Assembly: GCF_030272895.1 (NCBI RefSeq)
Contig: NZ_JALRNF010000004.1
Coordinates: forward strand, 1-64,000
DNA from: Pseudomonas sp. BGr12
GTDB lineage: Bacteria; Pseudomonadota; Gammaproteobacteria; Pseudomonadales; Pseudomonadaceae
DNA length: 64,000 nt
Direction of reading: 5' to 3'
Shown here: positions 37,131-47,552 of the stretch, piece by piece
How positions within the stretch are numbered: position 1 is the stretch's first letter
Layout: each line of letters begins with the position of its first letter
Position numbers and translations under genes: made by a program
The notes under the pieces: generated by a model
What the model saw: the letters and a program-made list of their open reading frames with translations, nothing else
What the model was told of the DNA's origin: nothing
The model's database searches: none

Positions 37131-38288
37131 TCAGCGGGCAATTACCGGGCTGAGGCAATAATGTTCGATCAACTCACGCAATAGACGCACGGTAGGCTGC
37201 AAGCGTGACATTTCAAGGTACTCGCCCGGCTGGTGGGCACAGCTGATATCGCCCGGACCCAAGACCAGGGTCTCGCAACCCAGGCGCTGAAGATAAGGCG
37301 CTTCGGTGCCAAAGGCCACCGCTTCAGCCCGATGGCCGGTCAGACGTTCGGCCAGGCGCACCAGTTCCGCGTCCGCCGCTTGCTCGAACGGCGGCACCTC
37401 GGGGAACAGCGGCGCATAGTCGATGCGCACCTGATGCTGCTCGGCCAGGGGCGCGATTTTCTCCCGGATGGCCGCGCGCAGGGCCTCCGGGTCCATGCCC
37501 GGCAGGGGCCGCAAGTCGAACTCCAGGGCGCACTGGCCGCAGATCCGGTTGGGGTTGTCGCCGCCGTGGATGCAGCCGAAGTTCAGGGTCGGTTGCGGCA
37601 CGCTGAACTGGGCGTTGTTGAATTGCTGCTGCCATTGTCGGCGCAGCCCCATCAGCTCGCCCATGACCTGGTGCATGGCTTCCAGCGCGCTGTGACCGAG
37701 GCTGGGATCCGACGAATGGCCGCTGCGCCCGAGGATATCGATACGCTCCATCATCACGCCCTTGTGCAGGCGGATCGGCTTGAGCCCGGTCGGCTCGCCG
37801 ATCACCGCCGCCCGCCCCAGCGGTCGGCCGGCTTGCGCCAGGGCACGGGCGCCGGACATCGAGCTCTCTTCATCGCAGGTGGCGAGGATCAGCAGCGGTT
37901 GCTTGAATTCATGAGCCAGCAAGGGCTGCACCGCCTCGATGACCAGGGCGAAGAAGCCTTTCATGTCGCAGCTGCCCAGGCCCACCCAGCGGCCGTCGAC
38001 CTCGGTCAGCTTGAGCGGGTCGGTCTGCCACAGCTGCGGATCGTAGGGCACCGTGTCGCTGTGCCCGGCCAGCACCAGCCCGCCCGGGCCGCTGCCGCGG
38101 CTGGCCAGCAGGTTGAATTTGCCCGGGGTCACCTGCTGGATGTCACAGGCGAAACCCAGGTCCCCCAGCCACCCGGCCAGCAGGTCGATCACCGCACGGT
38201 TGGACTGGTCCAGCGCAGGCTGGGTACAGCTGACCGATGGCGTGGCAATCAGGGCGGCGAACTGCTCTTTGAGCGATGGCAACGGCAT
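37131..38288 (-). CDS. argE: Acetylornithine deacetylase
   Basis: Hydrolyses N-acetylornithine to ornithine. The 385-residue M20-family zinc enzyme has LVLAGHSDTVPYD (metal His and Asp), the bridging Asp in GSCDMKGFFAL and the catalytic Glu pair in ILATCDEESSMSGAR. The dimerisation domain is about residues 180-290. The ATG at 38288 gives MPLPSLKEQFAALIATPSVS. It lies just upstream of argA, joining the first and a late step of arginine formation. Confidence 0.92.
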   Translation of the reverse strand: MPLPSLKEQFAALIATPSVSCTQPALDQSNRAVIDLLAGWLGDLGFACDIQQVTPGKFNLLASRGSGPGGLVLAGHSDTVPYDPQLWQTDPLKLTEVDGRWVGLGSCDMKGFFALVIEAVQPLLAHEFKQPLLILATCDEESSMSGARALAQAGRPLGRAAVIGEPTGLKPIRLHKGVMMERIDILGRSGHSSDPSLGHSALEAMHQVMGELMGLRRQWQQQFNNAQFSVPQPTLNFGCIHGGDNPNRICGQCALEFDLRPLPGMDPEALRAAIREKIAPLAEQHQVRIDYAPLFPEVPPFEQAADAELVRLAERLTGHRAEAVAFGTEAPYLQRLGCETLVLGPGDISCAHQPGEYLEMSRLQPTVRLLRELIEHYCLSPVIAR

Positions 38289-38414
38289 GCGCTTTCTCCT
38301 TGGGCGAACCTCATCATAGGGCCATCCGGCACCGTGAATAAACCGCCGCGAGCCGACTCCTGTACACTGCACCCCCAAGACGCTCCCTGTCATCCGAGCC
38401 TGGATCTACCAGCA

Positions 38415-39782
38415 ATGCATAAAGAAACCGAAATCAAACTGCGGGTCAGCCGCGAGACCCTCGCCGCCCTGCGCGAACACCCATTGCTGAACAAGCGCAA
38501 CAAGTCCGGCTGGCAAAGCCGCGAGCTGCTCAACCAGTACTTCGACAGCCCGGAGCGCGACCTGGCAGCGGCCAAGGTCGCCCTGCGCCTGCGCCGCGAC
38601 GGCGACGTGGTGATCCAGACCCTCAAGACCCGCGGCCAGAGCGTCGCCGGCCTGTCCCAGCGTAACGAGTTCGAGTGGCAACTGCCCAAGGCCAAGCTCG
38701 ACCTGAAAAAGCTCGACGACCAGTGCTGGCCTGCCCAGCTGGCCGAGCTGGACAAAAAAACCATCAAGCCGCTGTTCACCACCGACTTCACCCGCCAGTA
38801 CGCGGAAATCGCCTGGGGCCGTGGCAAGGCCAAGGTGGTGATCGAAGCGGCCCTGGACCTGGGCAGCGTGGTCGCCGGCAAGCAGAAGGAAGAGATCTGC
38901 GAGCTGGAGCTGGAACTGCGCGAAGGCGCGCCTGAAGCCCTGCTGGAGCTGGCCGCCGAGCTGTCGGCCGCCCTGCCGCTGTTCCCTTGCGACATCAGCA
39001 AGGCCGAGCGTGGTTACCGCCTGCTCGACCCTGCCAGCTACGCCCTGCGCCTGCCGGCCGCCGAACTGAGCGCAGAAATGCCCCTGGACGACGCCGTAGC
39101 GGCGCTGGCCTGGCAACTGCTGGGCGCCAGCCAGCGCCTGGCCGAGCAGTACCAGTTCAACGGTCACTGGCGTCTGCTGCAGGACTGGGTCCAGGTCCTG
39201 GCCGAACTGCGTGCCCTGATCGGCAGCCTGGGCCAGGCCGCCCCGCGCGCCACCACTCGCACCCTGCGTGCCAGCCTCGATGCGCTGCTGGAAGACTGGC
39301 GTCCGCTGGTACTGGCCGGCAACGACGATGAAGACGTGCGCCGCGCCGCGCCCGAGCAATTCGCCGACGAGCTGCTGGACACCCGCTGGGGCCAGTTCTC
39401 CCTGGAAACCTCGCGCTGGCTGCTGGCCCGTGGCTGGACCATGGAACGCAACAAGCGCGGCGACCGTCAGGGCGCCGCCCAGCTCACCAACTGGCTGAAC
39501 GTACTGCTGGCCGATGAGGCCAACGCCCTGCAACTGCCGCTGTACCATCGCCAGCCGGAAGACCTGGCCGAGCAGTTGCCGCGCATCGAGCGCCTGCTGG
39601 CCTGGCTGCACCACGCCCGCCAGGTGCTGGAGAGCCCGGACCTGGACCGTCTGTTCGGCGAGCTGAACAAGCTGCACGAACTGGCCGAACTGCCGATCAG
39701 CGACGAAGTCCTCGAAGCCCGCGAACAGCAGGCCATGGCCGTGTTCCAGAGCCGTGGCTGGAAACACCTGCTGCGCAAGTAA
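38415..39782 (+). CDS. ygiF: CYTH and CHAD domain protein (inorganic triphosphatase YgiF-like)
   Basis: A 455-residue protein with an N-terminal CYTH domain (about 1-200, ExExK motif as ETEIK at residues 4-8) and a C-terminal CHAD domain (about 215-455). CYTH domains of this type hydrolyse tripolyphosphate; CHAD helices bind polyphosphate. The ATG at 38415 starts right at the CYTH motif. It is divergent from argE and convergent with the Lrp-family gene, with a 3-nt gap. Confidence 0.9.
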   Translation: MHKETEIKLRVSRETLAALREHPLLNKRNKSGWQSRELLNQYFDSPERDLAAAKVALRLRRDGDVVIQTLKTRGQSVAGLSQRNEFEWQLPKAKLDLKKLDDQCWPAQLAELDKKTIKPLFTTDFTRQYAEIAWGRGKAKVVIEAALDLGSVVAGKQKEEICELELELREGAPEALLELAAELSAALPLFPCDISKAERGYRLLDPASYALRLPAAELSAEMPLDDAVAALAWQLLGASQRLAEQYQFNGHWRLLQDWVQVLAELRALIGSLGQAAPRATTRTLRASLDALLEDWRPLVLAGNDDEDVRRAAPEQFADELLDTRWGQFSLETSRWLLARGWTMERNKRGDRQGAAQLTNWLNVLLADEANALQLPLYHRQPEDLAEQLPRIERLLAWLHHARQVLESPDLDRLFGELNKLHELAELPISDEVLEAREQQAMAVFQSRGWKHLLRK

Positions 39783-39785
39783 GGG

Positions 39786-40256
39786 CTAGCGCATGACCGG
39801 AAGACTGGTCGTGGACTTGATCTCGGACAAGGCCACGATCGAGTTGACCTCCTGGATCCCCGGCACCATCGACAGCTTTTCGAAGAAGAACCGTTCGTAG
39901 GCTTCGATGTCCGGGGTGACAATGCGCAACAGAAAGTCCACCGCCCCCATCAGTACATAGCACTCCAGCACCTCGGGAAAGCCGCGGATCGCCTCGGTGA
40001 ACTCGGTGAAATTGGAGCGGCCGTGGGCATTGAGTTTGACCTCGGCGAAAATCTGCGTGTTCAGGCCGATCTTCTTGCGGTCGAGCAGGGTCACCTGGCC
40101 GCGAATCACCCCCTCCTCCTTCAGGCGCTGGATCCGCCGCCAGCACGGCGACTGCGACAGCCCCACCCGTTCGGCGATCTGCGCACTGGACAGCGAGGCA
40201 TCCTCCTGCAGCAAGGCCAGGATCCGTCGATCATAGGCGTCCAACTCGCTCTGCAT
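39786..40256 (-). CDS. Lrp/AsnC family transcriptional regulator
   Basis: A 156-residue regulator. The N-terminal winged HTH (YDRRILALLQEDASLSSAQI, then AERVGLSQSPCWRRIQRL) is followed by a RAM/ACT-like ligand domain (about 65-150). The ATG at 40256 starts MQSELDAYDRRIL. It is divergent from a small ACT-like protein across 125 bp, which could be its target. The effector is probably an amino acid but is not known. Confidence 0.9.
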   Translation of the reverse strand: MQSELDAYDRRILALLQEDASLSSAQIAERVGLSQSPCWRRIQRLKEEGVIRGQVTLLDRKKIGLNTQIFAEVKLNAHGRSNFTEFTEAIRGFPEVLECYVLMGAVDFLLRIVTPDIEAYERFFFEKLSMVPGIQEVNSIVALSEIKSTTSLPVMR

Positions 40257-40381
40257 AATTATTTCTCCAACGCTCAACAAGGCGAATTGAGTAATTCAGT
40301 TTCAAGCCTTTGCGATCGATCATAGAGAAAAAATGCCCGGTTGCGCATGTAAAAATTCCCCTATCGATTCAGGAGAACTAC

Positions 40382-40693
40382 ATGAGCGCACTCGAACGCT
40401 TCGACAGCCCCGTTACCCCATTGCGCGACGATGTCTGGGCTGCCAGCGCCGCCCACAGCAGCGTGCGCTACCACCTGCAGGTGGAGGCCGAGCCCGATAG
40501 CCTGTGCCGGGTGCTCAACCTGTTCGCCCTGCAGTTCCTCACCCCCCATCAGGTACGGATGAGCCGCCAGGACGACCTGCTCGCGATCGACATCGAGATT
40601 GCCGGGTTGAGCTGGCACCGCGCCGAACTCATTGCACAAAAAATGCGCAACCTGATCTGCGTCGACGAGGTCCGCTTGCAGCCCTGCCATTGA
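40382..40693 (+). CDS. Small ACT-like domain protein
   Basis: A 103-residue protein (MSALERFDSPVTPLRDDVWA) preceded by AGGAGA with good spacing. Residues 27-100 read as one ACT-like beta-alpha-beta fold (VRYHLQVEAEPDSLCRVLNL and later AELIAQKMRNLICVDEVRLQ), resembling small regulatory ACT proteins. No catalytic residues are seen. It is divergent from an Lrp-family regulator, suggesting a shared amino-acid signal. Function inferred only. Confidence 0.65.
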   Translation: MSALERFDSPVTPLRDDVWAASAAHSSVRYHLQVEAEPDSLCRVLNLFALQFLTPHQVRMSRQDDLLAIDIEIAGLSWHRAELIAQKMRNLICVDEVRLQPCH

Positions 40694-40801
40694 TGTAGCC
40701 GAGGCGGGAAATGCCAGGCAACGTTTCCCGGCCTTGCTAAATCCCAAAGCCAGCTAATCTTGTCAGTGCCACCCCTTCAGGCAGCTTGGCAAGGACGCCT
40801 C

Positions 40802-42496
40802 ATGACTGTCACCTCCGAGGACCGCTGGCTGAGCCTGGATGGCCTGCTGGACGACCTGCTCGATGCCCGGCTCATTCCTCCACACACTGCCCGGGCACTG
40901 CGCAGCCAAGGCCTTGCCGCCGACGACCACCCGCTTGAATTCATCGCCCGCCAGGGCCTGCCAGACCCACGCCAGCCCGGCCAGCGCCTGGATATGGTAA
41001 CCCTGTGCCAATGGTTGGCGGCACAAGCCGGCCAGCCCTACCTGTACATCGATCCGCTGCAACTGGACCTGGCGTCCACCTTCGGCCTGATGTCCGCAGC
41101 CTTTGCCCGGCGCCACGGCCTGCTGGTTGTCGCGGTCGAAAGCCATGGCGTCACCGTGGCCAGCGCCGAGCCTTATGTCAGCGCCTGGGAAGCGGACCTG
41201 ACCCAGGTGTTGCGGCGCCCGATCAAGCGCGTGCTGGCAAGCCCGGCGCAGATCCGCCAGTTCAGCCAGGCGTTTTTCCAACTGGCCCGCTCGGTCAATG
41301 GTGCCAGCCGCCAGCAAGCCTCACCTGTGCATAACCTTGAGCAACTGCTCGAGCTCGGTAGCGACGAACGCCAGCACGATAGCGATGACGCCCACGTCGT
41401 CACCCTGGTCGACTGGCTGTTGCAATACGCCTTCGAGCAACGGGCCAGCGACATTCACCTGGAACCCCGGCGCGACCAGGGTCAGTTGCGCTTTCGCATC
41501 GACGGTTTGCTGCACCCGGTCTACCAGTTTCCGGCCGAAGTCACCCTGGCGGTGGTCAGCCGCCTGAAAACCCTGGGCGGCATGAACGTCGCCGAAAAAC
41601 GCCGACCGCAGGACGGCCGGATCAAGACCCGCCTGCCGACCGGCAACGAGATCGAGCTGCGCCTGTCTACCTTGCCCACCACCTTCGGCGAGAAGCTGGT
41701 GCTGCGCATCTTCGACCCGCTCCTGCTGCAGCAGGACTTCGCCCAGCTCGGCCTGGACGGCGAAAACCTTGCGCACTGGCAGGCCATGATCGGCCAGCGC
41801 CATGGCCTGGTCCTGGTCACCGGCCCCACCGGTTCCGGCAAGACCAGCACCCTGTATGCCACCCTCAAGTACCTGGCCACCCCACAGGTCAACCTGTGCA
41901 CGGTCGAAGATCCGATCGAGATGGTCGAGCCACAGTTCAATCAACTGCAGGTACACCCGGCCATCGACCTGGGTTTTGCCGAGGGCGCCCGGGCCCTGCT
42001 GCGCCAGGACCCGGACATCATCATGATCGGCGAGATCCGCGACCTCGAAACCGCCCAGGTGGCGTTCCAGGCGGCACTGACCGGGCACCTGGTGCTGTCC
42101 ACCCTGCACACCAACGACGCCTGCGGCGCCATCAGCCGCCTGCTGGAGCTCGGTATTGCCCCGCATCTGATCAAGGCCGGGCTGGTCGGGGTCATGGCCC
42201 AGCGCCTGGTGCGCACGCTGTGCCTGGCCTGCAAGGCGCCGACAGCAGCGGGCTACCAGGCCAGGGGCTGCAACGAATGCCGGCAGACCGGCTATCACGG
42301 GCGCACCGGCATACACGAACTGCTGCGCCTGAGTGACACCCTCAATGCTGCCATTTGCGCCGATATGGACCTCGCAACGCTGCGCCGGCAGGCGCTCGTC
42401 GAGGGCCTGCGTAGCCTGCATGACAACGGTGCGCAGAAGGTTGCAGCAGGCCTTACATCGCAGGCCGAGGTATTGCGCGTGGCGTCAGGGAACTAG
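40802..42496 (+). CDS. GspE/PilB family secretion ATPase
   Basis: A 564-residue type II secretion/type IV pilus-like assembly ATPase. The ATG at 40802 follows AAGGA. An N-terminal GspE-N domain (about 1-150) precedes the ATPase core, with Walker A GPTGSGKTST near residue 341, the Asp box (TVEDPIEM) and the His box (LVLSTLHTNDA). The zinc site has Cys474, Cys477, Cys490 and Cys493 (CLACK, CNECR). No other secretion or pilus gene is in the window, so this is an orphan. Confidence 0.87.
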   Translation: MTVTSEDRWLSLDGLLDDLLDARLIPPHTARALRSQGLAADDHPLEFIARQGLPDPRQPGQRLDMVTLCQWLAAQAGQPYLYIDPLQLDLASTFGLMSAAFARRHGLLVVAVESHGVTVASAEPYVSAWEADLTQVLRRPIKRVLASPAQIRQFSQAFFQLARSVNGASRQQASPVHNLEQLLELGSDERQHDSDDAHVVTLVDWLLQYAFEQRASDIHLEPRRDQGQLRFRIDGLLHPVYQFPAEVTLAVVSRLKTLGGMNVAEKRRPQDGRIKTRLPTGNEIELRLSTLPTTFGEKLVLRIFDPLLLQQDFAQLGLDGENLAHWQAMIGQRHGLVLVTGPTGSGKTSTLYATLKYLATPQVNLCTVEDPIEMVEPQFNQLQVHPAIDLGFAEGARALLRQDPDIIMIGEIRDLETAQVAFQAALTGHLVLSTLHTNDACGAISRLLELGIAPHLIKAGLVGVMAQRLVRTLCLACKAPTAAGYQARGCNECRQTGYHGRTGIHELLRLSDTLNAAICADMDLATLRRQALVEGLRSLHDNGAQKVAAGLTSQAEVLRVASGN

Positions 42497-42549
42497 CTGC
42501 AGGCGGGCAGATCAAAGCGCGCAGATCACCTCAGTTGGAGTTACCCCGA

Positions 42550-42870
42550 ATGCGTTCCAAACTTGCAGTCGCAACCCTTGCCCTGCTCTCCCTGCCCGTC
42601 GGTTCGGCCATGGCCGACGACACCTTCTGGCAAAATGTCATTTCCTCCGGCGCAACGACCGCCTCCAGCTACCTGACCTCCAGGGATCACAAACTGGTCG
42701 TCGCCGCCCAGGATGACGCCGGCAGCTTTGTCGCCAGCAACGGCGCCATTCGCGGCCCTTACCTGGAATCGGCGATGCAGAAGGTTCGCGCCGAGAATCC
42801 AGAGCTGCAAGTCAGCGACATGGAACTGGCCAACGCCATCCTGGCCAAGAACGCTGTAGCCAGCGAGTAA
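42550..42870 (+). CDS. DUF2388 family secreted protein
   Basis: A 106-residue protein with a signal peptide (MRSKLAVATLALLSLPVGSA, then MA). The mature part contains TSRDHKLVVAAQDDAGSFVA and ends with AMQKVRAENPELQVSDMELA, the signature of the DUF2388 family that is widespread in pseudomonads. GGAG precedes the ATG. It is 53 nt after the GspE-like gene, possibly cotranscribed. Function unknown. Confidence 0.8.
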   Translation: MRSKLAVATLALLSLPVGSAMADDTFWQNVISSGATTASSYLTSRDHKLVVAAQDDAGSFVASNGAIRGPYLESAMQKVRAENPELQVSDMELANAILAKNAVASE

Positions 42871-42882
42871 CCTCGCAACCTA

Positions 42883-42951
42883 TCGCAGGCTACGCCAGCT
42901 CCCACAGGTAAGGCCCACAAAAAGCCTTGTGGGAGCTGGCGAAGCCTGCGA
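42883..42951. repeat. Distinct REP-like pair (AGGCT/GCCAGCTCCCAC type)
   Basis: Two 23-nt arms (42883-42905 and 42929-42951) are reverse complements except at one position. The core TCGCAGGCTACGCCAGCTCC differs from the GCGGGCTTG core of the other elements here, so it is a second REP family. It lies between the convergent DUF2388 gene and gcvP. Confidence 0.88.
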
Positions 42952-42966
42952 CCGGCGATGCACCGT

Positions 42967-45840
42967 TCAGCGATAATCCTCCACCGGCACACAAGCGCAG
43001 AACAGGTTCCGGTCACCGAACACGTTGTCCACCCGGTTAACCGCCGGCCAGTACTTGTGCAAGCGCGCATGGTCACTCGGCGCAATGCCCTGGACGATAC
43101 TGTAGGGTCGCTCCCACACCCCCAGCACATCTGCCAGCGTATGCGGCGCATGTTTGAGCGGGTTGTCCTCGGCCGGCCAGTTGCCGTCCTGCACCTCGCG
43201 AATCTCCGCACGAATGCTCAGCATCGCCTCGATGAAGCGATCCAGCTCGGCCTTGGACTCACTTTCGGTCGGCTCCACCATCAAGGTGCCCGGCACCGGG
43301 AACGACATGGTCGGGGCGTGGAAGCCATAGTCCATCAGGCGCTTGGCCACGTCCTCTTCACTGATGCCGGTCAGCGCCTTCAACGGTCGCAGGTCGAAAA
43401 TGCACTCATGGGCCACCCGCGCATTGCGCCCCCGATACAGCACCGGGAACGCCTCGTTCAGGCGCTCGGCCAGGTAGTTGGCCGAGAGGATCGCCACCTC
43501 GCTGGCGTCCGCGAGCTGCGGCCCCATCATGGCGATGTACATCCAGCTGATCGGCAGGATGCTCGCACTGCCCCAGGGCGCGGCGCTGACTGCGGTGTTC
43601 TGTGGATCAGGCCCGGGCACCGGAACCACCGGATGGCTGGCCACGAAGGGTGCCAGATGCGCGCGCACGCCAATCGGCCCCATGCCCGGACCACCGCCGC
43701 CATGGGGAATGCAGAAGGTCTTGTGCAGGTTCATGTGCGAGACATCGGCACCGATGTCGGCCGGCCGAGTCAGGCCGACCTGGGCGTTGAGGTTGGCCCC
43801 GTCCATGTACACCTGGCCGCCCTGTTGGTGGATCACCGCGCAAATCTCGCTGATGCCCTCCTCGTACACACCATGGGTCGAGGGATAGGTCGCCATCAGG
43901 CAGGACAGGTGCTCGCCCGCCGCCTTGGCCTTGGCCTTGAGGTCGGCGAGGTCGACGTTACCCGCGTCGTCGCACTCGACGATCACCACGCGCATGCCGG
44001 CCATCTGCGCCGAAGCCGGGTTGGTACCATGGGCCGACGAAGGGATCAGGCAGATATCGCGGTGCGGCTGGTGACGGCTGCGGTGATACTTGGCGATCGC
44101 CATCAACCCGGCGTACTCGCCCTGGGCACCGGAGTTGGGCTGCATGCAGATGGCGTCGAAACCGGTGATCGCGCACAGCCAGCGCTCCAGCTCGTCGATC
44201 ATCGCCTTGTAGCCCTGCACTTGCGCGGCCGGGGCAAAGGGGTGAATGGCGGCAAAGCCGGGCCAGGTGATCGGGATCATCTCGCTGCTGGCGTTGAGTT
44301 TCATGGTGCAGGAGCCCAGGGGAATCATCGACTGGTTCAGCGCCAGGTCCTTGTTCTCCAGCTGCTTGAGGTAGCGCAGCATCTCGGTTTCGCTGTGATG
44401 CAGGTTGAACACCGGATGGGTCAGGAAGCTCGAGCGGCGCACCAGGGCTGCCGGTATGCCTTCCGGCAGGGCCATGCCGTCGAGGGTGGGGATGTCCAGG
44501 CCGTGGTCGGCACCGAGGAAGATGTCGAACAGGCGCAGCACGGTGGACTCGTCACAGGTCTCGTCGAGGCTCACGCCCAACTGGCCGCCCCCGAGAATCC
44601 GCAGGTTGATCTGCGCCGCTTCGGCGCTCTGGATGATTGCCGTCTGGCTGCCGCCGACCTCCAGGGTCAGGGTGTCGAAGAAGTGCTGGTTGAGGCGCTT
44701 GATGCCCTTGCTCTCGAGGCCCGCGGCCAGGACGAAGGTCAGCGCATGGACCCGCTGGGCGATCCGCTGCAGGCCTTCAGGCCCGTGATACACGGCATAG
44801 AAGGCGGCAATGTTGGCCAGCAGCACCTGGGCGGTACAGATGTTGGAGTTGGCCTTCTCCCGGCGGATATGCTGCTCGCGGGTCTGCAGGGCCATGCGCA
44901 GGGCCACGTTGCCGCGGGCATCCTTGGATACCCCGATGATGCGCCCCGGCATGGCCCGCTTGAACTCGTCACGGCAGGCGAAATACGCAGCGTGGGGCCC
45001 GCCATAGCCCATGGGCACGCCAAAGCGCTGGGACGAGCCCAGCACCACATCGGCGCCCTGTTCGCCCGGCGGGCACAGCATCAGCAGGCTCAGCAGGTCG
45101 GCAGCCACGCAGGCCAGGGCCTGCTGTTTGTGCAGTTGCTCGACCAGAGGGCGCAGGTCGCGGATCTCGCCATGGGTGTCCGGGTACTGCAGCAAGGCGC
45201 CGAACACCTTGTAGTTGCCCAGGTTCTCCACCGCGTCGACGACCAGCTCGAAGCCGAAGCCTTCGGCGCGGGTCTGCAGCACCGACAGGGTTTGCGGATG
45301 GCAGTGCTCATCGGCAAAGAACTGGTTGCTCTTGGACTTGGCCATGCGCTTGGCCAGGGCCATGGCCTCGGCCGCCGCCGTGGCTTCATCGAGTAACGAA
45401 GCATTGGCCAGATCCAGCCCGGTGAGGTCGATGATCATCTGCTGGAAATTCAACAGCGCTTCCAGGCGGCCCTGGGCGATCTCCGGTTGATAAGGCGTAT
45501 AGGCTGTGTACCAGCCCGGATTCTCGAGGACGTTGCGCAGGATGACGGTCGGCGTGATCGTGCCGTGATAGCCCATGCCGATCAGGCTGGTCCACACCTG
45601 GTTCTGCTCGGCATAGCCGCGAAGCTTGGCCAGGGCGGCCTGCTCATCCAGGGCGGCGGGCAAATCCAGCGGCCGGTTCAGGCGGATGCCCGGTGGCACG
45701 GTCTGTTCGATCAGTTCACTACGGCTGCCCAGGCCCAGGGCCTCGAGCATGGCCTGCTGCTCCAGGGCATCGGGGCCCAGGTGGCGACGCAGGAAAGGAT
45801 TGGGGTCGTGCAGTTGGCTCAGGGACGGCGATTGGGACAT
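42967..45840 (-). CDS. gcvP: Glycine dehydrogenase (aminomethyl-transferring), P-protein
   Basis: Decarboxylates glycine and passes the aminomethyl group to lipoylated GcvH. The 957-residue protein starts [20 protein letters not shown] at 45840. The PLP Lys is at about residue 707 ([19 protein letters not shown]). The fused alpha- and beta-like halves and full length are intact. It is the last gene of gcvTHP, 79 nt after gcvH. Confidence 0.96.
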   Translation of the reverse strand: MSQSPSLSQLHDPNPFLRRHLGPDALEQQAMLEALGLGSRSELIEQTVPPGIRLNRPLDLPAALDEQAALAKLRGYAEQNQVWTSLIGMGYHGTITPTVILRNVLENPGWYTAYTPYQPEIAQGRLEALLNFQQMIIDLTGLDLANASLLDEATAAAEAMALAKRMAKSKSNQFFADEHCHPQTLSVLQTRAEGFGFELVVDAVENLGNYKVFGALLQYPDTHGEIRDLRPLVEQLHKQQALACVAADLLSLLMLCPPGEQGADVVLGSSQRFGVPMGYGGPHAAYFACRDEFKRAMPGRIIGVSKDARGNVALRMALQTREQHIRREKANSNICTAQVLLANIAAFYAVYHGPEGLQRIAQRVHALTFVLAAGLESKGIKRLNQHFFDTLTLEVGGSQTAIIQSAEAAQINLRILGGGQLGVSLDETCDESTVLRLFDIFLGADHGLDIPTLDGMALPEGIPAALVRRSSFLTHPVFNLHHSETEMLRYLKQLENKDLALNQSMIPLGSCTMKLNASSEMIPITWPGFAAIHPFAPAAQVQGYKAMIDELERWLCAITGFDAICMQPNSGAQGEYAGLMAIAKYHRSRHQPHRDICLIPSSAHGTNPASAQMAGMRVVIVECDDAGNVDLADLKAKAKAAGEHLSCLMATYPSTHGVYEEGISEICAVIHQQGGQVYMDGANLNAQVGLTRPADIGADVSHMNLHKTFCIPHGGGGPGMGPIGVRAHLAPFVASHPVVPVPGPDPQNTAVSAAPWGSASILPISWMYIAMMGPQLADASEVAILSANYLAERLNEAFPVLYRGRNARVAHECIFDLRPLKALTGISEEDVAKRLMDYGFHAPTMSFPVPGTLMVEPTESESKAELDRFIEAMLSIRAEIREVQDGNWPAEDNPLKHAPHTLADVLGVWERPYSIVQGIAPSDHARLHKYWPAVNRVDNVFGDRNLFCACVPVEDYR

Positions 45841-45919
45841 AGCGGCTCTCTCTTCCTCGACCAAGCCCCGAGCAGTCGAGGCATATTGAGTCTAGGAAGA
45901 GATTGCCGGTTTGTGAAAA

Positions 45920-46303
45920 CTATTCGCCGATAGCGGCTTTGTAGCCGGCGGCGTCGAGCAGCTTGTCCAGCTCGGCCGGGTTGCTTGGCTTGAGTTTGAA
46001 AATCCAGCTCTCGTACGGTTCCTCGTTGAGCGACTCAGGGCTGTCAGCCAGTTCTTCGTTCACGGCGATCACTTCGCCACTGACCGGGGCGTAGATATCG
46101 GAGGCAGCCTTGACCGACTCGACCACACCGGCGGCATCGCCAGCGGCGAAGGTCTTGCCGACTTCAGCCAGCTCGACGAACACCACGTCACCCAGGGCTT
46201 CCTGGGCGTGGTCGCTGATACCGACGGTCACAGTGCCATCGGCTTCCAGACGGGCCCACTCATGGCTTTCGGCAAAACGCAGGTCGGCGGGGATGTTGCT
46301 CAT
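45920..46303 (-). CDS. gcvH: Glycine cleavage system H protein
   Basis: A 127-residue lipoyl carrier of the aminomethyl intermediate. The lipoylated Lys is Lys65 in [19 protein letters not shown]. The start [20 protein letters not shown] is standard. It is 45 nt downstream of gcvT and upstream of gcvP. Confidence 0.97.
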   Translation of the reverse strand: MSNIPADLRFAESHEWARLEADGTVTVGISDHAQEALGDVVFVELAEVGKTFAAGDAAGVVESVKAASDIYAPVSGEVIAVNEELADSPESLNEEPYESWIFKLKPSNPAELDKLLDAAGYKAAIGE

Positions 46304-46348
46304 CTTGTTATCCTCGATAGGGTCAGCGGAAAGCCCGCCAGAAAGAGA

Positions 46349-47431
46349 TCAGATCAGAATCTTGCCATGGCGCACGAAGGTCGGTTTGACCACCCGCACC
46401 GGATACCATTTGCCGCGGATCTCCACCTCGGCACGATCGGCGGTTGCCATTGGCACCCGCGCCAGCGCGATGGATTTGCTCAGCGTAGGAGAGAAACTAC
46501 CACTGGTGATCTCTCCTTCGCCAATACCGGCGACACGTACCACCTGATGGGCGCGCAGCACGCCGCGTTCTTCGAGCACCAGGCCGACCAGTTTCTGCTC
46601 GACGCCGTGTTCGATCTCGGCAAGCAGGCCCTGGCGACCGATGAAGTCACGCTCGGCAGGCTCCCAGGCCACGCTCCAGCCCAGGTTCGAGGTCAGCGGG
46701 GTATGCGCCTCGTCGATATCCTGGCCATACAGGTTCATGCCGGCTTCAAGGCGCAGGGTGTCTCGGGCGCCCAGGCCGCTCGGAGCGATACCGGCACCGA
46801 CCAGGTCGTTGAAGAAGGCCGGGGCCTGCTCGGCGGGCAGGATGATTTCCAGGCCGTCCTCACCGGTGTAACCGGTGCGGGCAATGAACCAGTCGCCTTC
46901 ATCGCGGCCTTCGAAGGGCTTGAGTTCGCGGATCAGGGCGGCCCGTGGCGCGCTGACCAGCCTGGCGATCTTGTCGCGGGCATCAGGGCCCTGGATGGCG
47001 AGGATGGCCAGCTCCGGGCGTTCGCGCAGTTCGACCTGATAGTCGCCCTTGCAGGCGTTCAGCCAGGCCAGGTCCTTGTCGCGGGTCGCGGCGTTGACCA
47101 CCAGGCGATAACCCTCGTCGCCACGGTAGACGATCATGTCGTCGATGACCCGGCCCTGCTCGTCGAGCATGGTGCTGTACAAGGCCTTGCCGGTTTCGCC
47201 CAGGCGATCGACATCGTTGGCCAGCAGGCGCCGCAGCCAGACCCGGGCCTGGGCACCGTGTACATCGATCACGGTCATATGGGATACATCGAACACCCCG
47301 CAGTCGCTGCGCACCTGGTGGTGCTCCTCGACCTGCGAGCCATAGTGCAGGGGCATGTCCCAACCGCCAAAATCGACCATCTTGGCGCCTAGCGCCAGGT
47401 GCAGGTCATAAAGAGGCGTACGCTGTCCCAT
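46349..47431 (-). CDS. gcvT: Aminomethyltransferase, T-protein
   Basis: Moves the methylene carbon from GcvH to tetrahydrofolate, releasing ammonia. The 360-residue protein has DLHLALGAKMVDFGGWDMPL near its start, DVSHMTVIDVHGAQA, and RTGYTGEDGLEIILP with the folate-site Glu/Asp. AAGGAG lies before the ATG. It is the first gene of the operon; a TACAAT -10-like box (minus strand, 47522-47527) and a small hairpin (47488-47502) precede it, but no glycine riboswitch is apparent. Confidence 0.95.
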   Translation of the reverse strand: MGQRTPLYDLHLALGAKMVDFGGWDMPLHYGSQVEEHHQVRSDCGVFDVSHMTVIDVHGAQARVWLRRLLANDVDRLGETGKALYSTMLDEQGRVIDDMIVYRGDEGYRLVVNAATRDKDLAWLNACKGDYQVELRERPELAILAIQGPDARDKIARLVSAPRAALIRELKPFEGRDEGDWFIARTGYTGEDGLEIILPAEQAPAFFNDLVGAGIAPSGLGARDTLRLEAGMNLYGQDIDEAHTPLTSNLGWSVAWEPAERDFIGRQGLLAEIEHGVEQKLVGLVLEERGVLRAHQVVRVAGIGEGEITSGSFSPTLSKSIALARVPMATADRAEVEIRGKWYPVRVVKPTFVRHGKILI

Positions 47432-47552
47432 GGGTTTCTCCTTCCGGGCGTGGCGAAGCAGCGGCTGTCGGCAGCGTTCCAGCTACCCGGTCTGTAGGAC
47501 CGACCGCAGCGAATGCCGCGCATTGTAGCTGCAAGCTCGCAGGCTTACACCC

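Noticed and set aside
47432..47552. Glycine riboswitch before gcvT
   Set aside because: The gap is only about 120 bp and shows none of the conserved tandem aptamer segments; only a short hairpin and a -10-like box are seen.
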